A stretch of 64,000 nt of DNA from Daedaleopsis sinensis (GCA_033807695.1 CM066300.1:1550001-1614000); one strand, 5' to 3'. Counted from the stretch's first letter, positions 29,621 to 41,567 are shown. Notes: generated from the letters alone by a model not told the origin. A program made the numbers and translations.

Positions 29621-31514
29621 ATGACCGGAAGTGCTCTCCTCAAGCTGTTGCAATTCTCGTTCTGTGTCTACACTGTGGCCGCCGTGATTTTCACCACTTG
29701 GATCTATGTTCTATCGCCTATTTCTCGCCAGTTCTCCCTTCCAGCGAATGTCAACAAGAAGACTGGCCACTCTGAGATGCTGCGCTTCCAGAAACACGTG
29801 GCTCTTTCCCAAAAACCTTTGGAGGCGTTTGCTGAGCTCGACCATGCGAATTTGCTAGATGGTTATTGGACAGAAACCTGGCCAAGTGGCTTCGCATCCT
29901 CGGAAATGGTGCAAATTCCTCGCTCTCAAGTCTCTCTTCGCAAAACAGGGTATATCCCGGGCTATGGGATCCGTGAAGAGACTCTTCTGTCGAAAGCCTT
30001 CTCTGAAGCTATCCATCCAACGCGCATAATCCCCTTTTACTTCAAGGCAACCGGTACTGTCGACCCGGACGATGTCACAATCACTACTCTGGTGACGACA
30101 AACCGGTTTCGGGTCTTCAAACAGCTTGTCGAACGTTATCGTGGACCCATCTCTGTGACCATCCATATCCCGCTACCGTTGCACTCCTCCTTATCGTCGC
30201 TCCCACCGGACCACCCTACTCGGATCGCACTCAATAGTCTTCATGCCTTGTATGCGTCTTCACCGCTATTTCCTAAGCTGGTCGACGTTCATCTCGCGCT
30301 CTCTCCTTTCGCAAGCGCTCTCTCGCCGGAGGCCGTCTCCAGCACAGTCGGCGAAGGTGGCCGGCAGTTCAACGTCTGGCGAAACGCCGCACGGCTCTTC
30401 GCACGGACTGAGTTCGTCATGATGCTCGACGTCGACTTCGCCGTCTGCACTGACTGGCGCGGCTTCGTCCGAGATGCCGTTCGCGCGGCCTCCTCGAGCC
30501 CAATCCGTCATGTCGTTCGCACCGGCCGCCGCTCCCAAGACACCTCTCAAGACAGCGCGAACACCACCGAAATAGTCCAGCGGCTCCGCGAAGGTACCGC
30601 GGCGTTGGTCGTGCCTGCATTTGAATACGTAAAGCAGGAAGAAGGCGTCGACCAGCGTGCTTTCCCTGCAGACAAGGAGGTCGGTGGCTTCCTCATCTAC
30701 TGCGCATTACAATCCGTCGGAGGCCGCCCCCTCGAACTTTGAGTCTGACAATGATGTTATCATACAGACGTTGGTCAGGCTAGCTCAAGCCAACCCGCCT
30801 GTTATTGGGACCTTCCATGCATCCTGGGCTCCGGGCCACAACAGCACCGACTACCAGAAGTATTACTCCATACCCCCTGGATCAGGCGCCATGTACAAGG
30901 TTGAGCAGTACCAAAGCGCATACGAACCCTACGTCATTACAAGCAAACGAATCAGCTGGTCCGCTTTTCTCTCGACGCAGGGATATGAATAATTAACGAC
31001 TTCTCTGTGGGCACTAGGTGTGACGAACGTTTCGCAGGATATGGTGGCAACAAGGCCGCCTGCCTGTTCGAGATGTACCTAAGCGGTGTTTCCTTCTACG
31101 TCCTCTCCGACCACTTTCTCATCCACCAAAGCCACAAATACGAAGAGCAGGCCCGAAGAGAAGAAGTGAGCGGGCAATCATCTGACCGTCTTCCCCGACA
31201 CTCACCCTTCCCAGCGCAAGTCGAACCGGAAGGTGTACGCCGACTTCAAGGAGGAGGCTTGTCTCCGGTACGCCGCAGCTCTCTCCTGCGTTATCTGACC
31301 GTGCTCCATGCAGCGTCCCAAGCTATCTCTACCGCTATTATCTGGAGGGGACCCTCCACACCGAGCGCGCCGCGAATGCACGCGAGGAGTGCAAGAAGAT
31401 CAAGAACATCTCAAAGACCGCCGCTCAGGTATAGTGCCACCACGCGGCTGCAACGTTCGTCTCTGTCCTGACAACCTGTGACTGCGTTCCCTGGCTCAGC
31501 TGATTGACGGTTGA
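29621..31514 (+). CDS. GT49 (LARGE/B4GAT1-like) type II glycosyltransferase
   Basis: Six exons (29621-30679, 30768-30958, 31018-31165, 31215-31267, 31323-31428, 31500-31514) encode 523 residues. A single signal anchor at about residues 6-30 (LLKLLQFSFCVYTVAAVIFTTW) gives a type II Golgi topology. The catalytic part has FVMMLDVDFAVCTDWRGF, with a DxD-type metal site, then FHASWAPGHNSTDYQKYY, YEPYVITSKRISWCDERF and GYGGNKAACLFEMYLSG...FLIHQSH, all features of the GT49 family (beta-1,3/1,4 glucuronyl or N-acetylglucosaminyl transfer in animals). The fungal acceptor is unknown. The last coding exon is only 15 nt (LIDG, stop). Exon 5 could instead begin 9 nt upstream (31314), keeping the frame. 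N-glycosylation is likely at HNSTD. Confidence 0.88.
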
Positions 31515-32868
31515 GCGTCTTGCCGCGCGGAGATGGTTCGCGCAATCGATAAGTACCATCCCTCGGCGGAGTAGAGGTGCTCTTGTCAGAGTACCTTGGC
31601 GGTCGCGAGTAGATGGCGCTACCGACTGCACCTGCAGGCCCTAGTCGTTGATCCATTGGGCCCCAGGACCACTCGCGAATGTTGACCTAGGATCGGAAAC
31701 TCTGTTTGTATGTAATGAAGTACGCTTCCCAGTTGTTACGAAGTCAGCCGATCTATGCACGACGAGTGACCGGTTTCGGCGTTGCTTGTGAGTTTGGTGC
31801 TATTCTCTTCCATCTACTCACCACCAGCTTCCTGTCGACGCTCTTCGTCGACTACCAGATATCGCAGTGGGAAACGACTCTCGGAGGGTTAAACTGTTTA
31901 CCCATATATGAACGTCAACCATTACTCAGTATCTCTTCTCTCACCTGACGATTCCAAAAAGCACCATACTCATACTCAGCAGGAGTCAGGAATCTTCTTC
32001 CGCCTTCCAATCCTCAATGACCAATAGCACGGCTTCCAGGACTTGTGCCGAAACCACAAAAATGACACAAAAGTGGACCTGGATAGCACACTTCCGGAGC
32101 ATTTCCGCGAGCACCGAATCAGGCCTGCTACATGTCTCGCTCTGCCTGAGCATTCCTGGACTCGAACGAGTTCAGGTCTGTTTTGAGGAAAGTCGGGGGT
32201 CCCTCACGTGACATTGGCACCCCGACCTCTGACACCCCTTGACATCCTCCCCTTCGGGTTGCGTGGGGTTAACTTGAGAAATTCCTGACATACGTACTAT
32301 GCAGGAGGTTCTCGAGCAACCCATACCGCAACCTGACAGTGCCTGATAGTATCTGAATCAACGGTGGAATGGCGCCGCTCGGCCGAGCGCCTGGCGAAAG
32401 CCTGCCCGAGGCCCGGCGCCTACACCGTTCTGAGGTTTTTGTGTTGAAGTTCGAGTCCAGGTTTGCCCGGAGGGCGGTGTTATATATACGGCGTTACGAA
32501 TAATGATTCTACTGTATATGCAATGTACATTACCCCCCTTGTAGTTGCATTACGCTCTGTTTCAGAGCTCTACAGCCTAAGCCTTACAGTACGGACTCGC
32601 GACCCGCGCCGGCACCCGCACCATGACCCACTCCCGTACCGACAGCGCAAAGACACCATCCACGCCGGCGGCCACACAGGACGGGCCATGACGCGAACGT
32701 TCCACCCTGCGTCGCTGTGACTTGCGACTTGTCAGGACAACCTCGGAAAGCAGCACGCGCGCCTCAACGAACGCCCGTCGCGCGTGCTTCTTTCTCCCGC
32801 ACCGTCACAACAGCGGTCCCGAGGCCGAGGGCCCTGGCGAGCTTCGGGGCGGAAGGGCTTGGGGCGGC
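31515..32868. other. Convergent intergenic region of about 1.35 kb
   Basis: 3' flanks of the GT49 gene (+) and MDV1 (-). It contains a GC-rich palindromic stretch and a Pol III B-box-like GTTCGAGTCC at 32449-32458 (see findings). No protein gene recognised. Confidence 0.4.
32371..32420. repeat. GC-rich palindrome cluster
   Basis: CGCTCGGCCGAGCG (32376-32389) is a perfect 14-nt palindrome. It sits between GGCGCC (32371-32376) and a second GGCGCC at about 32415-32420. It could form a small hairpin, or be a tRNA-derived repeat remnant. Confidence 0.45.
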
Positions 32869-35547
32869 TCACAGAGCCCAGATTTTGACGACCGAGTCGC
32901 GCCCGCCCGAGACCATGTACCGGTCCATGTAGCGGAGGCGCTCGACGGGGCGCGTGTGCCCGTTCGTGAGGAGCGTGGAGTGCTGCATGCTCGTGCGGTT
33001 GTATATCTGGGAACGGGACCGGACGGGAGAGTGAGTGTGCAGTCTCCCGGTGGGGGCCGGGGCCGTCGCGGGGGGCAGCGACGACGCCGAGCGATAAGAA
33101 GCGTACCTTGACCCCGTTCTCGCCCGTCGCGGCAACAATCTTGCGCGTGTCGAACTGCAGCGCGGTGACGGCATGGTCGTACTTGACGGTCTCGAAGATG
33201 CCGCCTGTGCGCACGTCCCATATCTGCGTGCACGGCGCACACACGATGAGCAGGGAATCGGATGCCGCTTGCAGTCAAAACGCACCCTGATGGACTTGTC
33301 GAGACTGCCGCTGACAATATGCAGCTCGTCGAACTGCAGACATGTGACGGGTCCGGTATGCCCGAGAAGGGTTCGATGTGGCTGCCCGGTGCGCACTGTG
33401 CCCGACACGGGTTATTCGTGACATCGCCGAGGATGCAATCAAGTATAGAACTCACTGTCCCACATGCGGACCGCGCCATCCCCACTGCCGCTCACGAGGG
33501 CGTAGCCCCAGAACTGTACGGCTCCGACGAAGTCCTGGTACATCTCCCATGTGCCGTCAGCATAGGGTGGGGTCGGTACAGAAAATGTGCCGGCGGCCGC
33601 CGCAGCCCCAGGGAAGAGGTGCGCTGGAAGTGCACCGCCGGGCGCCGATGTTGGTGGATGCGATATTGCCCAAAGGATATCCATCGTCATGACGCACTGC
33701 CCGGTGGCGAGATCCCACTGACGCATAGTCTTGTCCGACGCGCCTGTCACCTGGAGATAGCTATGAATTCCGGAGGCACACTGGAAGAATGAGAACAACG
33801 TACCAGGCACTGATCCTCGAAGTACATCGTGGACACCGCTTTCGAGTGTCCCTCGAGCGTCCTAACGCACGATCCCTCGCGCTCAGCGACGCTCGATGGC
33901 CGACTGCTGTTGCTTCCACCCTGCCTGATCCCGTTCGGCCTCTCCTCTGAGCCTTCGTCCTCCTCTGCCACATCGCTCAGACTGAGCATATCACCGCTTT
34001 CCCAATCTTCATCCTCGTCCACGCGCCGCAGATCCCATACACGCACAGAGCCGTCTTCACTTCCCGTCAGGGCTATATGGTCCTCAACCTGAACACACTT
34101 CACCGTCCCGCGGTGCCCGCGCAGTCGACCAATCTCTTCGCCTGTCAACAGGTCCCATACTCGTGGCTGAGTGTCGTCTTGGCTAGCCGAGACGAGCATG
34201 CCATAAGGTTCGGAGAAGTCGAGAGCGGTAATGGGAGTTATATGGCTCTCCAATGTCTGACATTGTAATACGCGTTAGGCACACTCAGGATCGACAATAA
34301 AGAACATTACCATGAACGCTACTCCTGGGGGCAGCTCCGCATGCTCTGACGGCAAAAACGCAGGACCTTTACGCCTCCTTGTGGTGCTATGTGGCAGGTG
34401 GGCTCCGAGAGGGAGACTGTGCGCAGGTTGGCTAGCAGATTGTTCAAATTCGAGACGTTCGCGAACGCCCTCCACTGCAGCCGGTTGAGTATATTCACGA
34501 CTTGGACATACCACACGAACTCACACTCATCGTCCAGCTCCAACTCTTCTTCCTGAAGCTTCAGCAAGTCATCTTCTAGCTTTATCCGGATTGTATCCAG
34601 AGCCTTGATCTTGTTGGTGATCTCCTCAATTTCGTTGTTGATGAGAGCCTACGGTGTACTGTGAGATGGCTCGCGGCACGTAGAAATGACAACACGCACC
34701 CTGCGGACATGAATGTTCTCCTTGTCGCGCTCGATCTCATGTGTCTGTCGCACGAGCTCGTCCGTCCCTAATGTCTTGCTCGCGCTTAAGCTCGTTCTCC
34801 CTTTCCGCTTCGCCTTGACCATCCTCCCACGTCCGTTCCGTTCTGACCGCCCGACCATAACCACGTCGTCTTCGCTAGCCACGCTCTCACCATCATGCTC
34901 GTCCTCGTCGCCCAGCAGGCCCCTCGCGCCCAAGCTCAGCTTCTTCAGTCCCAGCTTCGGCGTGTCCACATTTCGCGTCTGCCGCCTTCGTATGCGGCTC
35001 TTGTCCGCACTCGGGATCGTCGCATTGAAGCCTCTGAGCAGCGAAACGTTCTGCGCGACGTCGTCCGGTTCCGGTACCTCTTGTCCCAAAAGCTCCTCCG
35101 TCGCTTCGACGATCTGGAGGTCGCGCGACGTCACCCGGCGCGTACCGAACCCAAGCCTGAGTGGAGCGCGTCCGAGCGTCGCAAAGTCGACATGCGAGCT
35201 CCCGCCGCCGACAGAGGCGCGGGGCCGCCCCGACACCGTCGCCGCTGAGCCGATGACCCTCGGTGTCATGATAACCGGGGCCACTGTATCCCAGCAACGC
35301 CAAAACCACACCTCACCTCTTAGCGCCTGACCACCTCAGAGACCAACACGAGAGAGCACGTACAGTCGGCGAAGATCTTCGTAGAGTCATGTCTGCGAGA
35401 CGTGAAGGGGGCAAGGATGGCCTTGGATACAGACTCAAACTTGCTAGAGCTGGAGGACGAGGTGCTCGTGCTGCTGCCCTGGCCCAGCGGTTCTGGCACG
35501 GCGCGTTTCTTGTCTTTGTAGCCAGAAGACTTGCTGGAGGAGGCCAT
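32869..35547 (-). CDS. MDV1: Mitochondrial division adaptor Mdv1/Caf4-like WD40 protein
   Basis: Nine exons (35547-35364, 35283-34700, 34648-34525, 34474-34311, 34256-33804, 33750-33456, 33395-33286, 33223-33107, 33006-32869) encode 722 residues. The N-terminal part (to about 255) is Ser-rich and charged. Residues about 256-315 form a strong coiled coil ([40 protein letters not shown]). The rest is a WD40 propeller: [103 protein letters not shown] and a final [16 protein letters not shown]. Coiled coil followed by a beta-propeller is the Mdv1 layout; the protein bridges Fis1 on the outer membrane to the dynamin Dnm1. An acidic insert in blade 2-3 ([10 protein letters not shown]) is unusual. 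Confidence 0.87.
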
Positions 35548-35852
35548 GGTTGATGATGCCCTCACGGGCGGCGAGGGAGAGCCAAGTGAGCTCGCGGTGG
35601 TGGACCAAAGTAGAGAGTTAAGCTGAGTTGGGCCGCTTGCCTCGCACCGCGACGCGTCCAAAGCGCTCTATTTGGCGCCCACTCGTCACTGCCGGTTCCC
35701 CGACGCAAGGCCGATAGCCTTTCCAGGATTTCGTGTTCAGACGCAAGACTAACGGCAACTGATACAGCGGTGGTATTGCACGATAGTCTATGTGGGGTAT
35801 TGCGTTACAGTACAGCATTACATTAATCCTACCATAAAGTCCTGGTTGAATG
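35548..35852. other. Short intergenic region
   Basis: Upstream of MDV1 and downstream of the two-TM gene, both on the minus strand. Nothing else seen. Confidence 0.4.
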
Positions 35853-36777
35853 TCATGGCTGGGAGGCGGTAGGCCAGCCGAAATCGAGAACCATGGCAAA
35901 CCCGAACCTACGGAGGTCGTACTCCCGCCGTAGCAACGGCGATTTAGTACGTTCCACAGGTCCTGTTGCTGATGTGGGAGCCGCTAGTCCGGTGCTGGGT
36001 TCGTTGGTGGATGAAGGCTCTTTCGGTGGCTGGGGATCCTCCACCGAAGAAGTCGTGGAAGGGGGAGCAGATGCGTGCGTGGACCTTGGTCGCAGAGCTT
36101 GAAATGCTTGCCAGATATACATGTCCGGCAAAGTCAGTCGGATGCCGGGTTTCGGTGTGGGGACCGGGGCATCCGAATCTGTCTGTCCAGCATCGCACGC
36201 AAGCGATTCGGCAACCTCCTCGCCAGCAGCAGCCTCACACTCATCCCTCTCCCTTGCCTTCTTCTCTGCGGCCATCTCCTTCTCCAAGCTGTCCTTGACA
36301 CGCGCGACACTGAGCTCCTCCCACTTCGTGGTGTTGAACGATGCGAAGAAGCCGTTAGACAGGTCGCACCAACAGCGGTCTGCCACAGGGATGGTCGACG
36401 GAACCTTTTCCGGAGGAAGGTTGGGCAACACGAGGTGTAGAGCATCGGCGAATGTCGTTACGTTTTCCGACCATGGCCGTACCAAAGGGGTTTCAATGGG
36501 GATCGGGGGCCAATAGCACGTCGACATGAACATGGCCGTGAGGAGCACCATGCAGTAGAAACTAAGCATAGTCAGTATCCAAGATCGTCGCAGCAGGTAA
36601 GTGCACTCACCACGGCCTAGCATGCATAGTGGTTGAGAAGAGGAATAGCAATAGATAGTAGGGTGGCGCGATCGGGATGGGAAGGAGAACGAGTGGCAAG
36701 TACCATCGTGTGCACCTGTATGCAGCCCTTCTGAGCCCCAGGTCTCCTAAACGTGTTCATAAATGCACTCACCACAT
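35853..36777 (-). CDS. Hypothetical two-transmembrane protein
   Basis: Not recognised. Three exons (36777-36773, 36715-36611, 36561-35853) give 272 residues. The first coding exon would be only 5 nt (ATGTG), so the start is the weakest part; it is chosen because it is the only ATG that enters the hydrophobic frame. The N-terminus then reads WYLPLVLLPIPIAPPYYLL and further Leu/Phe residues (about 5-27), followed by FYCMVLLTAMFMSTCYW (about 37-53), i.e. two closely spaced membrane helices. A luminal or cytosolic domain of about 100 residues follows (RPWSENVTTFADALHLVLPN, DRCWCDLSNGFFASFN), then a charged helix (LEKEMAAEKKARERDE) and a Ser/Pro-rich tail. It is divergent from SBA1 with 258 bp between starts. 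Confidence 0.55.
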
Positions 36778-37035
36778 TGCAAGTGCGTTTTGTAGCGAGA
36801 CGATGCTCGTCAGGCCGGCGGAATAGGACGGAGGGTGAAAGAAATGTCACGGTCGCGTCCAAGACGTGGGCGCCTGAGACGGCGCGTACCCCGCATCCCA
36901 ATCGGGAGCCACTGACGCGTCGGGTAGGCGCCCAGGAAGTTCTCCTGGCTTCGAGAGCTTTCGTCCTCCGCTCCTTTAAGTCCCTTACCTCGTCCTCATC
37001 GTCCCCAACATCGCCGACGATACGCAAAATCCAAA
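36778..37035. promoter_or_regulatory. Bidirectional promoter two-TM gene / SBA1
   Basis: 258 bp between start codons. GAAGTTCTCC...CTTCGAGAGCTTTCG (36936-36963) contains several GAA/TTC units that loosely recall heat-shock elements but lack regular 5-bp spacing, so heat regulation of SBA1 is only a possibility. Confidence 0.3.
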
Positions 37036-37981
37036 ATGACAGTACACCCAGAAGTCCTGTGGGCTCAACGCAGCTCTGAATCCGATGAGAAGAAGGTGCG
37101 CGATTCAGATCCGCGCTCTGCTCGACGCGTACGTGCTGCAGGCTGATTCTCCCGGAACCGTGTGCGCTCGCAGAACGTCCTCTATGTCACCGTGAATCTC
37201 CCGGACATCCAGGCTGACAGCCTAGAGTACAACCTCACGCCAACGTCGCTCTCTGTCAAGGCGAAGGCCGGAAAGTGAGTGGCGAGCGATATATATGTCC
37301 GTAATACGTGTACTGACGCGTCTTGGTGATGAAGCGCCGACAAGGGCATTGAAGAGAAAAACTACGAGTTCGCGATCGACTTGTTTGCGGAAGTCGTTCC
37401 AGAGGTACGCGACTCCTTTCGCGCATTACACGGAAGATTTGTCTCACCTCCCCTGTCGACAGGCATCGTCAAAGAACCTCACTTCGCGATCGCTCTCCCT
37501 CCTGCTCCGCAAGAAGGAGCTGCAGGCGGAGTACTGGCCTCGTCTGACGAAGGAGAAGGTCCGCAACGCGTTCATCAAGACCGACTTCTCTAAATGGGTA
37601 GACGAGGATGAGCAGGATGGCGACGCTCCTGCAGTCGAGGAAGACATGGACATGGGCGGTATGGGCGGTATGGGCGGTATGGGCGGTATGGGCGGCATGC
37701 CTGGTATGCCCGGTATGGGTGGAATGCCCGGTATGGGCGGCATGCCTGGTATGCCTGGTATGGGCGGCATGGGCGGAATGGATCTCGAATCCGTACGTGT
37801 TTTTAACCTTTTTGTCCACTTATGCGCACGGCTGACTTGTCTACAGATGCTCAAGTCGATGGGCGGTGGTGCGGGTGGTTTCGACCCCGATGCGGCAGGT
37901 TCTTCGGGCGCGGACGTCGAGTCTGACGACTCCGACGACGAGGGTCCTCCGCCACTCGAGGAGGCAGAACCCAAGGCATGA
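37036..37981 (+). CDS. SBA1: Hsp90 co-chaperone p23/Sba1
   Basis: Five exons (37036-37095, 37174-37274, 37335-37404, 37463-37792, 37847-37981) encode 231 residues. The CS domain is complete: VLYVTVNLPDIQADSLEYNL, SLSVKAKAG, YEFAIDLFAEVVPE, then SRSLSLLLRKKELQAEYWPR and KTDFSKWVDEDEQ, where the WPRLTKEKVR and FSKWVDEDE blocks are p23 hallmarks. A Gly-Gly-Met/Pro-Gly-Met repeat of about 43 residues follows and then a Gly- and Asp/Glu-rich acidic tail ending EAEPKA. p23 binds the ATP-bound, closed Hsp90 dimer and slows ATP hydrolysis during client maturation. GGM repeats are also found in yeast Sba1, but this array is regular and long. Confidence 0.94.
37652..37780 (+). repeat. GGM/PGM-encoding minisatellite in SBA1
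   Basis: A 9-nt unit ATGGGCGGT and variants (ATGCCTGGT, ATGCCCGGT) is repeated about 14 times in frame, coding MGG and MPG tripeptides. Length variation between strains is likely, since indels of one unit keep the frame. Confidence 0.8.
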
Positions 37982-38505
37982 TCGGTGTTCCAGATCGCTG
38001 AGAAGAATGTAGATGTTACGAAAGGGACGTGCGCAGTCTACTGCATTGATGACTTGTAATAACCTCTCGCTGATGCTGCAATGTAATTTCTTGTGCTGTA
38101 CTCGTAGTCGCACTAACTCCAATGTGAGGGCTTCCTCGCAGATGACGAGAACTTGAGATCGAATGCACACTTTTGGGAATTCATCAAAGTCAGGGCTAGA
38201 TTTCGGGTCACTGCCGGGCTTTCCCCAGTCGATCAACATCAACCTCTGAGTGCATCTGTTGTTATACATTACTTATGGTTATTGTTGTATGGTGAGCACA
38301 CCCATGTGATTTATCGCTGCATCGCATACATGTCCACATTTGAGATAACAACATCTACTCAAACGGCCTCTATTGTGAGAGCACACACGTGATGGCATAT
38401 ACTATATAAGTTACTGACCGCAGCTTCCTGTAGGTGGATTCCACTCTCAACTCGATCCGTGACCACCACCGATATCACTGCAACCTTCCTGCTCACTCCT
38501 GTGTA
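37982..38505. promoter_or_regulatory. Intergenic region with FunK1 promoter
   Basis: 3' flank of SBA1 and promoter of the kinase gene. TATATAAG at 38403-38410 lies 95 bp before the chosen ATG of the kinase. Nothing else seen. Confidence 0.45.
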
Positions 38506-41074
38506 ATGCCTGACCCAGGCCACTCAGCTTGCATCTACAATGTCCCCATGGCAATCGGCGGTAGCCCTGCGTGTACTGCTGGTCTTGAACCAGAGCATGC
38601 GGTGGCTCGCAATCTTCACCACGTCGCAGCTTCTCGGAGCTTCACTGTGGGACCTATGCCGGTGCAATCCTTCCTCGATACATTCCTCCCTATTCCCCAG
38701 TCAAGTGATCGCAGTAGCATGCTGTCCAGCATTGAGGCATTCAAGTCTGTGCCACTGTGCGCGGATTCCCGATCAGAGATTTCTAGGCCTCTTGTGAGTT
38801 TGTTTATCCATTATGAGCTCTGTGGCGCATTCCGAACATTTCATCACAGGTTGCCGCCCTCAACGAGAATGCCTTAAATGAATCTCGTTGTCCTGGCTTT
38901 GTATTCGAGAGAGTGGCGTCGCGGAGCTTACATCCTCGACGACTTGGGTACATGAAGCCAGACATATGCTGCTTCACCCACGATGGCGCCTCAACAGTAG
39001 GAGCTACAACCTCCCGCAGCGAGCTTGGTTACGCCGAACTCTTTTTCAAAGTGGAAGCAGACCCGTCTCTCGACATCTTCACTGACCCTCCACAAGGCGC
39101 AAGTACAGACATCCGCGCCGCGTGGAGCCTCTCAGAGGAGTACGACTCCGACGACGAAGATTTCGCGGTAGCTCAAAAGGCGACGAAGATGTTCGGCCAA
39201 CAGGTCGCGTTCGCCACCGAGATCTTCGCCCGCCAATACCGCGTTTTCCTGTTTTCCGTGTCCGTGGCTGGCTCACGAGCGCGCATCCTCCGATGGGATC
39301 ATTCTGGATGCATCATCACAGAGTCGTTCGACATCAGGGAACAGCCGGATCCTCTCTGCGACTTCCTCTGGCGGTTCTCTAATGCGTCGCATGCTGAACG
39401 TGGCCACGACATGTCCGTCGAAGCCGCTTCTGTCGACGAGGAGATCATGTTTCGTACCCTAATAACGGAGGAAACTCGTTTTCAGACGGGTTTAGAAGGG
39501 TACGAGCTCGAACAGGCTGTCCTGCATCATTATCAGCCTGGGCATGCCACCGCGATGCATGTACTGACCGAAGGTGACACGCGGGATAACCAGACCGTAC
39601 ACCGGTTCATCGTCTCAAGACCTGTGGTATCTCCGTTGTCGCTAGCTGGGAAGGGAACAAGAGGTTTCTGGGCGGTCGACACGACATCTCGCAGCGTCGT
39701 GTTTCTCAAAGACACCTGGCGATCCCCTAGAAATCTGGAAGGGGATGTTCTACACCATCTGAACACGGCTGAAGTGCGTAATGTGCCTACTGCGGTGGCG
39801 CACGGCGATGTACCGGTCTCTATGCCTTCCGAGGCTCAGGAGCCATCTCGTGAGTGCGATACCTTCAGTGTCTGCAAGGAAATGCTCACCATAGAGACTG
39901 ATAGGACACGATTATCAAGTCACACACACCGATCAACTGCACTCTGCCCCTTGGCGTTGTCGTGTCTACCCCACAGTAGACATTCACGTTTCTCCGCGGA
40001 GACACTACCGCTTGGTCACGGGTCCTGTAGGCTATGATCTACGATTCGTCCAAAGTACCGAAGAACTTCTGCATGCTACATATGACATTCTCGTTGGTGA
40101 GTACATGTTCACTGTTCTCGGCCCACGGTTGCTCATACACCCATCATTATAGCAATGAGAGATGCCCTTTCTAAGGGATCTCGCCTTCATAGGGATATAA
40201 GCATCGGCAATGCCGTCCTAGTGAGAGAACAGGGTCGGACGGTTCGAAGAGGTTATTTGATTGACTGGGAATCGTCAAGCAAGACCGACGACTCGGGAGA
40301 AGCCATTGATTCTAGACGAGTAGTACGCTATCTTCCTCGCTGTGCTTTACGGTCGCTCATAACGATTGTCAGGGTACCTGGGAATTCATGTCAATCAAGG
40401 TGCTTCGTGCTCGGCCGGGTACCCGGAGGATGACCATCCAGGACGACATGGAGTCTCTGCTCTACCTCGTCTTATACGCTGCCTTACTCTGGCTCCCTCA
40501 CAACTACTCCAAAGACAAACTCACAAACCTGCTCGACTCCTTCTTCTCGCAAACCATCATTAATGACGGCGACGTTCTCGGTGGGGACGAGAAGCTGGCC
40601 AACTCGATCGACAGATTGCGCACGGACGCAATCCAATTCGGCTCCGACGCGTTCAGGGTTTGGCTGGATACGGTGCTGGATATGCACTCACCTCTCCCAG
40701 ACGTAGAGTCCCAGGATCACGAGAAGTGGACCGATGTCCACCTAGACGAGTTCTGGGCTGATTTCCTTCGGACTCGCCCAATGGAGCGTGACGACCGTGT
40801 ATGTCACGAAGTCAGAAGGCCCTATCTCCCCGGCGGCTCTTCCTCCTCTGGATCTGACGCGGACGACTCGAGCAATACAGACACAGAATCTGCCGTGTCT
40901 GACTCGGACGGAGATCTGAGCTTCTTCTTTGACTATCTGGTTCCTTATTTTGGGCTGGTCTATGACCGTGTCGTTGAAGAAAGGCCCGTGCTACGCAAAC
41001 GTGCCTTTCAAGAAATCCTCGACACTGAATCTCCTCAAGGACCCGCGAGTAAACGCCCTCGCACTCGTTACTGA
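38506..41074 (+). CDS. FunK1-family protein kinase-like protein
   Basis: Five exons (38506-38793, 38850-39849, 39905-40096, 40153-40322, 40373-41074) encode 783 residues. The N-terminal lobe region (RLGYMKPDICCFTHDGAS, WSLSEEYDSDDEDF, GQQVAFATEIFARQYRVFLF) and GTRGFWAVDTTSRSVVFLKDTW match the FunK1 pattern. The catalytic loop is LHRDISIGNAVLV and the metal-binding segment is LIDWES, with DW replacing the DFG of ordinary kinases, as usual in this family. GTWEFMSI and DDMESLLYLVLYAALLW follow. An acidic Ser/Asp insert (SSSSGSDADDSSNTDTES) and a basic tail KRPRTRY, a possible nuclear signal, are present. FunK1 kinases are expanded in multicellular basidiomycetes and linked to development, with unknown substrates. 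The last donor (40322 or 40319) is ambiguous by one codon. The start could be at a later ATG. Confidence 0.87.
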
Positions 41075-41567
41075 TACGGACGCGCTAGAAGAGGCTGTCC
41101 TCAGAGGAAGCGAGGAACTTCATAACACTAACACAGTAGATCGTTCATAGTTTGTCCGTTCGCACAAAGATGTCGCAGCATTTACTCGGAGCGGCCACAA
41201 GGCACTTCGATTCATCCACTCCGCCACGTCTAAAACCCAGGTAAAGCGAAGGCGCGAGATGGAATGCAGAAGCGGAAGAAAGAGCGCGGTCGGGAACGGG
41301 GTGAGCTGATGTAGTATGTCCCTGGCGAATGATCCCCCTGTGAATAGTATTCAAAGCTTTCATTGACCTTATGTCTGTTATCACCATATTTATCGAATCG
41401 TTGCTATGTCCGGGGAAACACCAGTTACTCATACACCTCCAGGAAACAAGAACCATCTAATGACATCTATAAACGAAATGTCAACGTGTTCACGCCAAAG
41501 TTCACAAGCTCATATCAGCCCTTACCTTAGAATGCCTATCGATACTACCTCGGATGTACTCCGCCAC
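41075..41567. other. Convergent intergenic region
   Basis: 3' flanks of the FunK1 gene (+) and the methyltransferase gene (-). No gene or repeat recognised. Confidence 0.4.

Noticed and set aside
32376..32458. Possible tRNA gene (D-arm-like and B-box-like sequences)
   Set aside because: Bases next to the TTCGAGT loop do not pair and no acceptor stem can be formed; kept only as a possible remnant in findings.
36936..36963. Heat-shock element upstream of SBA1
   Set aside because: GAA/TTC units are present but without the regular 5-bp spacing of a functional element.
37469..37819. Minus-strand HTRHTAHTAHT repeat ORF
   Set aside because: Antisense shadow of the GGM repeat of SBA1.
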